Assembly: GCF_023343835.1 (NCBI RefSeq)
Contig: NC_064439.1
Span: 41,905,508-41,969,507 of the forward strand
Direction: 5' to 3'
Length of the DNA stretch: 64,000 bases
From: Lagopus muta
Lineage: Eukaryota; Chordata; Aves; Galliformes; Phasianidae
Made by a program: the position numbers and the translations under genes. Shown here one piece after another: positions 23,165 through 33,053 of this stretch. Each line of letters begins with the position of its first letter. The stretch's first letter is position 1. The notes beneath the pieces were generated by a model, which had not been told where the DNA came from, ran no database searches, and worked only from the letters and a program-made list of their open reading frames with translations.

Positions 23165-23241
23165 GCTACCGGGCGCCCGTTGGAGGCGCTGCAGTTGTCA
23201 GAGGGCGGGAAGGGCGCATGCAGCTGTGTGGGGAGTAATGG
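23165..23241 (+). other. Candidate first exon of a divergent transcript
   Basis: About 25-30 bp downstream of the TATA-like block on the plus strand there is GC-rich sequence ending in a strong donor, GTGAGT at 23242-23247. I see no protein-coding continuation in the next 3 kb, so if it is real it is probably a promoter-associated non-coding RNA. Confidence 0.25.
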
Positions 23242-23284
23242 GTGAGTGTGGCTGGCGGCTGCCTCCTCACGTGGCTCCTCACGC

Positions 23285-24135
23285 TCCTTCTCCCTCTCCT
23301 TTCATGGATCTTAATCGGACTCCGCTCTTTAGTTGCCATTAATATTTCCTAAGGCTTGCTGTTGCTTCCGTGCTGCCTGTACTGGAGGTGGTCATTTTAC
23401 AAGGACGGCAACAACAAGTATTGCTAGTGAGTCGTAGGACTGCAGCTGGCAAGCGCTACCGTTTGGCCAGGAGATGGCACCGTCACCTCAGGACCGAGCA
23501 GGCTGATGGTGTACTCAGAGGTAGGCTTCTCTGGCACTAGGGGGACAGACGTTAAACATAATAAAAGCTTAACTTCCCGGGATCTGAGTGAGTTAAGAGG
23601 CAGTCTGTGAGATTGCGCTCTTCCTATCTCAGTGCACAAAACTAAGTGAAATATCAACCAAAATGGTATGCCTGTTAATAGGTAATTAGGGACCCAAAAG
23701 AGCGTGTCTGTTAATAGATAATTAGGGACAGGCAGCCTTCACTGGCACTCCAAAGTGCTAAAAGTTGTTGTGATGGCCTTGTGTTACCAAATGGTGCTGG
23801 TTCTTTGCTTATAAGCCCCTGGGTTTTACTGCCTGCTCTTTCAGCGGTACAGCAACCTGTGATGAGGAGGGATTTCTCTTCATTTTTCATTCTTATGGGC
23901 TATTCTAAGACAAGGAGATGGAGGAGGGAGAAAGGATTGAGCAGTCTCACGTGCAGAAGTTAACAACCTTTAATGAACTGCATGATACAAAATATTATGG
24001 CTGTCTGTTGGCAATCTTTAACTGAATGCACCAGTGCTGCCAAATACTGTATTTTCTATTTTTTTCTTGAATTTGGATCCAAGTGTGTTACAGTTACTGA
24101 AATCTGGTGTATTGTAATTTGCTGAAGTACAGTCT
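23285..24135. other. Intergenic sequence upstream of TOPBP1
   Basis: No coding sequence is supported here. Two near-identical short blocks, GTTAATAGGTAATTAGGGAC near 23673 and GTTAATAGATAATTAGGGAC near 23709, form a small local tandem duplication. Confidence 0.4.
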
Positions 24136-24137
24136 CT

Positions 24138-24306
24138 TCTCAGTGGGGAAGGCTGTTGATGCCCCCTCCCTGGAAGTATTCAAAGCCAGGCTGGATGGTG
24201 CATTGAGCAACCTGGTGTAAAGGGAGGTGTCCCTGCCTATACCAGGGATTAGAACCAGATGATTTTAAAGGTCCCTTCCAACACAAACCGTTCCATGATT
24301 CTCTGA
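24138..24306 (+). mobile_element. CR1 LINE 3' fragment, plus orientation
   Basis: Contains TATTCAAAGCCAGGCTGGAT and the terminal block GGTCCCTTCCAACACAAACC followed by a degenerate ATTCTCTGA end. About 170 bp, 5'-truncated. Confidence 0.88.
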
Positions 24307-24593
24307 AGTGACTAACTCTTGATAAGCTGATGATCTGTTAGGCCAAGAGTCTCTACTTTTCAGCTCTGTGCTGGGGAAGCTGTCCCTTGAAAAGATCCAT
24401 GCTGTAGGAGAGAACACTGCAAAGGACTGGGGCTCTTCTTTTTACGTACCTCTCAGAAAGCCTTGTCAGTTCGCTCTTGCACATTCGTTTTATTGTGCAT
24501 TGCTCCTGCAGAGCTGGTCAGTACCCCACTTGGCACCAAAGCCTTCTAGAGCAAGTAATTCCTTAAAGACAAAGTATCTTAGGATCTGAATAG

Positions 24594-24658
24594 AAATCAT
24601 AGAATCACAGAATTGTTGGAAGGGACCTCCAGAGATCATCGAGTCCAACCCCCAAAAT
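24594..24658 (-). mobile_element. CR1 LINE terminal fragment, minus orientation
   Basis: A short reverse-strand CR1 end: CATAGAATCACAGAATTG followed by GGAAGGGACCTCCAGAGATC and GAGTCCAACCCCC. Confidence 0.85.
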
Positions 24659-24659
24659 T

Positions 24660-26592
24660 CTTAGCAAGAACAGAATAAAATATGAAAGCATTTTATAAGA
24701 GTTATGTAGAAGAGACAAAACATACACAAACAACCCTACCTATGTTACTGCATGTAGCTTCCTTTCTCTTTAAAAAAAGAAATGCGGATGTTTGTCTATT
24801 CATACTGAAATTATCCAATTTCTGGTTATACTGATAGTAGTAATTGCTGCACAGTGTCTTAAAAATGTGAAGCTGAAAACAAAACCAAACTTCTGAAAGC
24901 ATAATATGGTTTTGTTATGTTTCCCATGTGGAAGTAGTCCAAAAGTAGTGCTTAATGTGACAAAACACAATAAATAGTGGTCTGATGAGCAAATATTTCC
25001 CTATTTCACTTCCTGCTTTCACAAGCACTTGGCAATGTAAAATTTCTTTGATACTTGGAACTGTTTATTTGAAAAACTTATTTTTTTAAAAAAGGCTATC
25101 CAGGGCACCTGGGAAACAGACATTACCCTACTGGATCAGAACAGCCATTAAAATACTCGCTTTTATATTCCTCCAGAATCTCCAGAGTTGTCCAAAACCA
25201 GAAGTATTAGGGGAAATATAAGAAATGATAGAAATGCTATGCAAACTTGATGTAAAACAGTTTGTACTGTGACGAAAGTATGACCTTAATCACCTGAGTA
25301 CCCCCTTATTTCATGTTCTCTGTGTTCATGTGCTCTGTCAGATCTAACTTTAATGGAAAGCCCAGTTATAGTTGAGCATCAGTCTTGCTAAATATGGAAG
25401 AATTATGGAAGCTTTTGCATTGTAGGAAACTTCCACGAAGCAGGAAGAAAAAAGCGCAGCAATTGCCCCCAAATTATGCCTTCTTCAGAAGTGAGGGAGA
25501 TGCTGTGTGTTTTTGGCTTTGTGCATTAGTGAATCCTTTTACTTTTTTTGTGCGTGTGTTTGTTTTGAAAAATGTCTATAGCATATTCTTATCTTCAAAA
25601 AGATCTGGGTCAAACATTTTCACACCTTTAATGCTGTGGTGTTTTTGCAGCCATTACAGTTCCATTAATTTCGCATTTTAAAGTTGTTATTTTATGTAGG
25701 CTAGAAAAATGGCAAACAAAATCACTGCACTAAGAAGCTGAAGAAGCCTTATTATCTGCATTTGATCTAACACGGTTAAAGCTCTGTGTATAGTACTTTA
25801 GTTTTAAAATATTGCAAACACATTGATTTACTGATCAGTGACAGACCATCGTATTTGTTGTTAATACAAGTAGCATATAAAACTGCAGTTTATCAAAAGA
25901 GCATTCTGAAATATCAAACTCCTAATTAACTTAGATGGCAACAGTTAGTAGCTCAGACTGTTGTTAAATTATTAGAAGGAAGATCTGAAAGGCCAGTAGC
26001 CAACCATGCACAAAGGAAAATAAGCCTTGGAATATTGGCGTCTTCCCAAAATGCATAGTTTTCCCATAACAACTGTAAAGCTTTTTCATCACAAACCTCA
26101 GTAATTTAGCATTATTTACAGAGTTATGCAGCCACGCTAATAAAGGATGGGACCGAGACTGAGTTTAAATGTATGAAGTATCTTGTGTAAAATACAGTGA
26201 AGAGATGTTTCCAAAGAAGCAATATCATTTTCTAATCACTAGGTCACTTTAGAAGATCAGTTTATAAGTCTGCTAGGTTAGACTCAGCTTAGGTATGTTT
26301 CTAGTCTCTGTAGCATGTAACTGTGCTTCTACTTCCACCAAAAAAAAAGCTTTTTTTTCCTTTTTGTTTGCCACAGAATTCTGTTACCACATCTCCATAG
26401 CTAATTTGGTACATCCATTTCATTTATGTACAATTCCGTGCTGTTATGAGCAAATAAAAGCTTTGCTAGCTGTGTGCCATGACCTTGTGCAGATGCATTA
26501 GAGACAGTGTCCAGAAGAGATTCTCCAGGCTTTCGTCATAGACTTGATTTCAAAAAAGTCAATTCCACTTTTTTTTTTTTGTTAGGCACAAC
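24660..26592. other. Intergenic sequence 3' of the CCR5-type gene
   Basis: AT-rich with no convincing open reading frame. The part nearest 26592 must hold the 3' UTR of the receptor gene, but I could not pick a clear minus-strand poly(A) signal. Confidence 0.4.
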
Positions 26593-27663
26593 CTACAGTG
26601 CAGCAGAAACTTCTTGCTCTCCAGTGGACTGTGTGTAGGTGGAGCTGGCCCGTTCAGCTGTGTCGGCATAGAAAACTGGGCAATATTTAGAGAAGTGGGA
26701 TGCAATTTGCTTTCGGAAAAAGCTACGAAGATACTTCCTAAACTTTTCTCCAGCAAAGGCATAAATGACAGGATTGATACAGCAATGGATCATTGAAATT
26801 GTTTCGGTCACTTGGGTTGCTTTGTGCAGTTGACCACTGGTTTCACAACTAGTGAAAGAAAATGAATCTTGAAAATCACGCAAGAGAATACAAATGTTAT
26901 ATGGTGCCCAGAAAAAAAAGTATACAATCATGATGATAAATATAAGCCTGACGGCTTTATTTTTCTTCTCATTCCTACATTGGAGCAATGTCTTTATGAT
27001 TTGTGTGTAGCTGCAGATCATAATTATCATAGGAATAACAAGTCCTAGGATGTTCATCTTTAAGGCCAGGAATTGCTTCCATTCATCTCTCCGCTCCTGC
27101 GGATAATGAGCGCTGCATGTACACCGTTTGTTCTCCTGTTGAGTTTTGTGAAATACTATCCCAGGAACAGAGGCAAAAAGAGCAACAGCCCACGTGACAA
27201 TGCTGGTGAGGATGCCGTAGGTAACTGTCCTAGCTTTTAAAGCAAACACTGCGTGAACTATGGCCAGATACCTGTCTATGGTCAGCAGGATTATGAAAAA
27301 GATGCCGCTGTAGAAGCCAAGGAGGTAAATGCCTGAGAGGATCCGGCACAGCGCTTCTCCAAAAATCCAGTCGTGAGCAGCATAATAAGCCCAAAAAGGA
27401 AGAGAAAATATAAAAAGCAAATCAGAAATGGCCAGATTGAGCAGGTAGATGTCAGTCATACTCTTCAACTTCTTGTATTTTACCAGGATAAGGATAACAA
27501 GAATGTTGCCTATGAAGCCAAATATCACCACCAATGAGTAAAGCGGTGGCAGAAAATTTGCTGCAAAGTGCTTTTCCTCAGTTCCCATGCATGGTGCTGA
27601 ATCACCATAGTCAATCATTGTTGTTACATCCATGTCACCTAGGTCAGTGGTATAGTTTTCCAT
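26593..27663 (-). CDS. CCR5: CC chemokine receptor, CCR5-type
   Basis: Intact 356-residue seven-transmembrane receptor of the CCR1/2/3/5 group, expected at the leukocyte surface where it binds inflammatory CC chemokines and signals through Gi. Visible features: N-glycosylation site N3 and tyrosines Y4 and Y19 in an acidic N-terminus; the Cys pair C106 with C181 or C183; extra pair C25-C273; [10 protein letters not shown] at 130-139; NPVIY at 297-301; a Ser/Thr-rich tail ending [11 protein letters not shown], very like the mammalian CCR5/CCR2 tail. Transmembrane segments fall at about 38-61, 71-94, 106-128, 150-170, 203-226, 238-262 and 285-303. The coding sequence is one exon; the acceptor CTTCCTTTGCAG lies 11 bases before ATG, so a 5' UTR exon lies upstream. 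The tail and gene order favour CCR5, but a CCR2 assignment cannot be excluded. It shares a converted tract with the gene at 41358. Confidence 0.9.
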   Translation of the reverse strand: MENYTTDLGDMDVTTMIDYGDSAPCMGTEEKHFAANFLPPLYSLVVIFGFIGNILVILILVKYKKLKSMTDIYLLNLAISDLLFIFSLPFWAYYAAHDWIFGEALCRILSGIYLLGFYSGIFFIILLTIDRYLAIVHAVFALKARTVTYGILTSIVTWAVALFASVPGIVFHKTQQENKRCTCSAHYPQERRDEWKQFLALKMNILGLVIPMIIMICSYTQIIKTLLQCRNEKKNKAVRLIFIIMIVYFFFWAPYNICILLRDFQDSFSFTSCETSGQLHKATQVTETISMIHCCINPVIYAFAGEKFRKYLRSFFRKQIASHFSKYCPVFYADTAERASSTYTQSTGEQEVSAAL

Positions 27664-28197
27664 TGTGTGCTGATCTGCAAAGGAAGAGAAGAGTGGTCAG
27701 CTGCAGGGAACTCTAGGCTTGGCAGGGAGGGGAATGAAACACAGCGATGGGGCCTGGCCTCATTGTGCCAACGTGCGCTGCAGCCCTCACCCAGGGGAGT
27801 ACCTGCAATGTCACTCTACATGGGTAAAATAAAAGTGCAGTTTGTGGCTTCACAAGAGCCTCAGTGCCGCTAGGGATCATCTCTGGTGATGTAGAAATGA
27901 CCCAATGTAGAATGACTGACTGCACCCACCTGCTCAAGTGCTGTAATGGCTGCTGGCGAGCAGCAAGTCAGTAGCGTTGGTCTGGGTTCCGATGGCAAAG
28001 GCTGCGTCCTCTTCAGAGTCTGGGTCAGGCAGGGGCCATGGAAATGGCTGGCCTTAGGTAGCTCTGGAATAAAAGCTGTGTGCAGCCCTGTCTTGTGAGT
28101 GCTGTGCTGGACACGTTCAGCTGATGACCTGCAGGGATAATTGCAATGGAAGGAACAGGTAGGCAAACACCTGTCCAAATGGCATAAAGGGTTTCAC
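27664..28197 (-). repeat. Duplicated 5' flank of the CCR5-type gene, copy A (proximal block)
   Basis: Aligns almost base for base with 42426-42960, upstream of the paralogue, with scattered substitutions and one more divergent patch at 27895-27925. It holds the splice acceptor before ATG and probably the promoter or 5' UTR exon. The open frames seen in it have no counterpart in known proteins and are not supported. Confidence 0.85.
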
Positions 28198-28584
28198 TTG
28201 CTATCAGCTTGGCCTATACTACATGTATCTAATGTAGAATCTTCCTGACAAGTGAAACACCTCCACAGGGCTCAGGATTAAAGAAGTTTTGATTGTTTTT
28301 TTCTGTTAATCAGACATTACTCAGTTGCTCCAAAATTCAGATGAGTGTTTGAGGTTGCACCTAGGTGAACAGCTGATATGGCTGTCATTGTGAGGGTGAG
28401 CTAAATATTGTGGATGTATATTTGTTGTTTGCATATCTTTCTTCATCCTGTTCTTGTTACTGTTTCCAGTGAGATGACATAGAAACTAAAGCAGTGCAAC
28501 GGTTGCCCTTATACTCTGTCCCTGTTTGTGTGTGGTGTCAGGAAGTCAAAGGATTTGAGATGTGGGTGCCACTCCTGTGGTTAG

Positions 28585-29170
28585 GACCAAGAATCTGCCA
28601 GATGAATACCCATATGCAGAGCATAGCTGTCTGTAACTTGGTCTCTGAGAAGTGTCTTTGCACAGGCTCCTGGAGAAGTCTACAGAATTCCTGCACAGCT
28701 GTGAGAAGCAGGGAAGAGGATTTTGTGAAGACAGGTGTCAGAAGGACCCAATGATAGGTGTCAGTGCTTCCCAATCACTTGATGGGGAAGTGAAATGATG
28801 CTTGATGCTTTGGTAGCCACTATAGAGCTACTTGCTGTTGGGGAAAGTGGCTGCTGTTTTTTATCCTGTATCCTGACAACTACTTTTACAAAGCATTGCA
28901 CTGTTGTGGCTCTCTCGTCAAGGCAGCAGACTGCTCACAACACAGAAAGCTTCAGACACTGTGTCTGCCCCAGCTTGCTGTGTGACCACTCGGATAACTC
29001 AGCAGTCATCACTCCTTTCCTGTTTTGAACCCTGCTGTGCATTTCTTTTTCAATGGGAAGGTCTGTCCTCTCTCACTGCAGATGTCTTTTGCAGAAACTG
29101 CACTGAAAGCCATCGCTTTTGTTTCTGCACTTGAGTTCTGCAAGACTAAATTGAGCTGAAGAAACTCAAC
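28585..29170 (-). repeat. Duplicated 5' flank of the CCR5-type gene, copy A (distal block)
   Basis: A second block homologous to 43411-44027, with more substitutions and several indels than the proximal block. The sequence between the two blocks (28200-28585) is not alignable by eye with the other copy. Confidence 0.75.
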
Positions 29171-31684
29171 CGGTGATTAGAGTGACATTGGAGCCATCCA
29201 CTGGTCTCCTTTCTCGTAGAAGCTCTCAGTGGTCCATTCTGAGTTACAGCATGTGAAATCACTGAAGCATCTCCTTGTGTCTAGACGTAATTGTTTGGGT
29301 TAAAGATGTATTTTCTGCTGTAAAAACAGATCACTGAAAAGCTAATGTTCCTCATCTTAATTTTCGATTGTGAAATTTAACTAATCTTAAACTAAGTCTT
29401 GAGAAGAGACTGCTCGGTAGGCCTTTGACCACTTTCCAGTGACCTTTAAAATGAGGATCTGGGTCTCTCCTGAGCTCCTCAAAACCTTGTGGAGATTATT
29501 TTACAGCATAGTGCCAATATGAATCTGTCCAAAACTGAGAGAGCATGCTTGGAGCAAAATCTGCACCTTCAAACAAAAGGAGATACTGCACTTGCAAACC
29601 TTTTTTCCACTCCTTTCCCATTTTATTCCTCGGGCAGTGTTGTCTCTGTTCCCAGCATACAATGGTGAGAATGTTCATACTGAGGTATTACTTTGGTATG
29701 TAGAGTTTGGCGTAACATTTTCTTCTGGAGAAGAAGAATTAAGAGAAAATTGTCGAGTCTTAACAGTTGTGTCTAAGGCTTACCTAGATATAGTTTCCTG
29801 GGTAGAAAATAAGTGCTGTCAGAACCCTCAAAGTCTGATTTTAAGGAAGCTCTGGTGACCTCTTTGAAACAATTTTTTCCACAGCTGTTCTTACTACATA
29901 GTCATTACAATACTGAGATCGCAGTAACGGAAGTGGCTGTGGCTCAGGTGTATTGACAGTAAGTTGTTTGAAAGTACTTAAGTGTTTATATTTTTTAATT
30001 ACTCTCAACAAGTCTGTTAGACAAAAAAGCACCTTCAAAAAGGAGTTATTGATCCAAAACATTAACTTTTTTATTTTAAAAGCATGCCAAGATTTGTGAA
30101 CTGCGCAAATATTCAAGATTACTTTCAGCTTTTTCATGTCCTGACGGTGCTGCTCGTAGCTAAGTATCCCTATTTGCAATTTCCCAGTCAGCTGCACTGT
30201 GCACTGAGATTATGGGATGAGGAGCTGGATGCAGAACCAGCCAGGCCCTGTGTGCTGGGGCTGAGACCAGTTTGACCCTCCTTGCTAGTCTAACTAGAAA
30301 CTGGTAAGAGCATCAGTAGTTGTTGAAAATGACAAGATCGTCCCACTGGGCAGAAGCAAGCATCTTATAATTATTTACCCATGGTGGAAGGGTTTGAAAC
30401 CACAGCCCAGAAGAACAGTTGCAACCACAAAGCAGGTAGAAGGCCACTAACCACATCTACGGCACTATCAGTACTTGTGAGGGTTATTTCTTAGCCTCTT
30501 AGCTCTGTGTCTTGGTCATTTTGCACTTGCATGATGCTGAAGCACAAACAGGGCTATGACAAGTGACTGGGTCATAAACACAGAGTGAGATTTTATGAGT
30601 ATGCAATTGACTGATAGGATTCATGCTAACACTGCAAAGTCTGCCTTGTTATTACTGCAGCAATCCCGTTCATGACAGACCCTTCTTTTTGCTAACGGTC
30701 TTCTCAGTTTGTTCCTTCCTTTTTTCTTTCTCTGCCTTCTTGGAATGAGAACTCCATCTTCCCTCTGTCTTATTCCTTTCAGCCTCACTTTCAAAGTGCA
30801 ATCTTTCCTCTGAGTGTTTCTGCTGAGTCCAGTCTTTTCTTAAGAAGCCTTTCTCTGCAGAAGTACTTATTGCCCTGAATTGAGTATAGCACCCAGCATA
30901 TGCTAACGACATAAGCTATATAAGCTAATCTTAGAAAATAGGAAAACAAACCACCAAGTGTTTCTGTGCTCTATTCTGTAGACTCACCGTGTTAGGCAAC
31001 AGCGATGGCCACTGACTAGAATGCTTCACTGAATTAACTGACTGGGTTGCAGCAAATGGCAGTAAAATGCTAAGCTACACCACATGTAAACAGATTCCTT
31101 GAGATAAAGCATTTAAAACATATCAGATTTTCTGTAGTCATTCTGTAAGAGAATAAGTACTCTTCAAATGAGTTGCTTCATCTTCGGAGTCACAGATTTA
31201 AAATCCAAATTTCTATCATAATGTATCATATTCAGAGGAAAAAAAAAATGTGTAATCTGTTTATCAAAGAGCCATATTCCTTTACATTTCTTATCCCAGT
31301 CAACCTTCCTTTGTTTATCTGGTTCCCCTGCTCAACTCTTCTAGTGGTTCTGTCCTTTAAAAGCAGGATATTCCTTTTAACATACCCTGTTCTTTTCCCC
31401 AAGTTGTTTTTTAATGTAAAGTTCTCTAGCAAGATTCCACAAGTATTTTTCACCTCAGTCACTGAAGTACCTAAACAACTGCTAAATGCACAGGTAGAAG
31501 AAAATAAAGCAAAAGAAAGAAAAGATGACTTACCATAAGGTGCAAGTGGTGCCTTGGATTATTACATCAAGAGTAACGCTGAACTGATTTGTCGCTCACG
31601 AGCAGAAGGTTGCAAGCACCTCTTCCTGCGTGAAGAAGGATGTATCAGTTTGAAAACTTCTAGCAAGCAGATCTGTTTTCACTT

Positions 31685-31708
31685 AAAAAAAAAAAAAAAA
31701 AAAAAAAA
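31685..31708 (+). repeat. Poly-A tract, 24 bp
   Basis: Uninterrupted A run. No recognisable retroposed gene precedes it. Confidence 0.9.
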
Positions 31709-32924
31709 GTCAAGGAGCAGTTCTCTTTTTTTCTAAAAATGGGTTATCAGATGTTACTTTTCTAACTCTGCGAGATGTGCAAAGAGATGTTGAAATTTGA
31801 GGAGGATCCTCTTAGGAACTGAACTAGAAGTTTCACAATCCACAGCTGTAGTTATAGGGAAAAAAATTTTCTGTAATTTTCTCATTTAAGTTTACTCTTT
31901 GAGTCAAGAGAAGTTTATGTGATGCTCATCCCGTTACATTTCTCAATCATTATGTTTCTTTTATGATATTTGTCCCTTAACTAAAATACAGAAGTTAGCT
32001 TTCACCTTGATGCATTTGTATCTATGGAGTTACCTGCATTTTGTATCAGTTTGCTGTGAGATGCAGAGCATCCTATATTTTAGCAGAGGTGTTGATTCTG
32101 TTTTACTCAAAACTAGTCTTTTGTACCTTTTTTGAAGTCCCTTTCATAAGGCTCTGCCTTTAGCCTATTTCATAAGTTGGATGATCTTTGAAAACAGTGC
32201 TTCATTTACTGGAGTTAAGCTTCAGAAAAGCATAATGAAATCTGATATTCTTTCAACTTTTTTCCTTGTGGCTGATTCCTTTGACTTTTAGATAGGGTTA
32301 AACTAAATCTGCACTGTGAGCAGCTTTTAGATCTTTCTTAGACATCAAAGATACCACACAGCAGGTGGGAAAGTTACAAAGCAAGAGGTAGTGCCTTATT
32401 AGTTGTCTGAGAACCCAGAGAGAAAAGCCCTGAGTAGTTAGCAAACGAAGTAAATATCTGTTACTCCTGCCTCCCCTTGACATCAGTGATCCTCTCTTTG
32501 GAGGGCTCTGGGATAGGTTATCCTGACAACCTCATGAAGTCACTAAAGGTGTAAAATCTTGCTTTGGATGCTGCCATTCCTTCATCCAAGGCAAGGGAAT
32601 CGCAGCTACTGAGTTACACCTCAGATTTGGTGGGTAGAGTAAAAAAGGGAAAAGCTCAACTTGTGTTCCATGTCAAACCCTCTGCGTTAGGGACTGATCA
32701 ATGTCATTGCTCCATAAAGTCAGAGATTTTTTTTTTCCCATTCAGTGGCTTTTCTAAGAAGCCCTTTAAGGGTTAGTGTCTCAGCATCAAAATTAATGGC
32801 TGCTGTAGAGCATGCAAAGATTATATTAATGCTGCCTTATTTGATAGCCTATATTAGACCTTCTATTCAGTTGGTGCCAAGAGCTTCTAAAAATATTTCC
32901 ACGTCACCTTTGCCATGCTCCTAA

Positions 32925-33053
32925 TTGCAACAGTACATCATGGAATGTTGGTGGAAAAGTTCAATCCCTACTGCCATGCCAACAACATCTGCCTCTGAAG
33001 TCATGGTCAAATAACAAAATTGGAAGCATTACTTTTGGGACAGCCTTTGCATA
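32925..33053 (-). mobile_element. Mariner (Galluhop-type) terminal fragment
   Basis: About 125 bp matching the terminal part of the element at 6283-6407. Both share CTACTGCCAT, then CAACATCTGCCTCTGA and a GGCATTACTTT-like end; here the terminus reads CCAAAAGTAATGCTTCC on the minus strand. The transposase region is absent. Confidence 0.7.

Larger units (their letters stand above)
22801..23280. promoter_or_regulatory. TOPBP1: CpG-rich TOPBP1 promoter with an NRF1 palindrome
   Basis: This is a sharp GC- and CpG-rich island in otherwise AT-rich DNA, placed at the 5' end of TOPBP1. It contains TGCGCATGCGCG at 23060-23071, a full palindromic NRF1 consensus. A TACTATATAG block at 23133-23142 could serve as a TATA element on either strand. 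The layout suggests a bidirectional housekeeping-type promoter. Start sites are not determined. Confidence 0.75.

Noticed and set aside
27713-28178. Minus-strand open frames of 74 and 102 codons upstream of the CCR5-type gene, repeated upstream of the CCR2-type gene
   Set aside because: Their conservation is explained by the recent duplication or conversion of the whole 5' flank. Both carry substitutions outside any codon pattern and have no known relatives.
31685-31708. Poly-A tract as the tail of a processed pseudogene
   Set aside because: No gene-like body, target duplication or poly(A) signal could be seen upstream of it.
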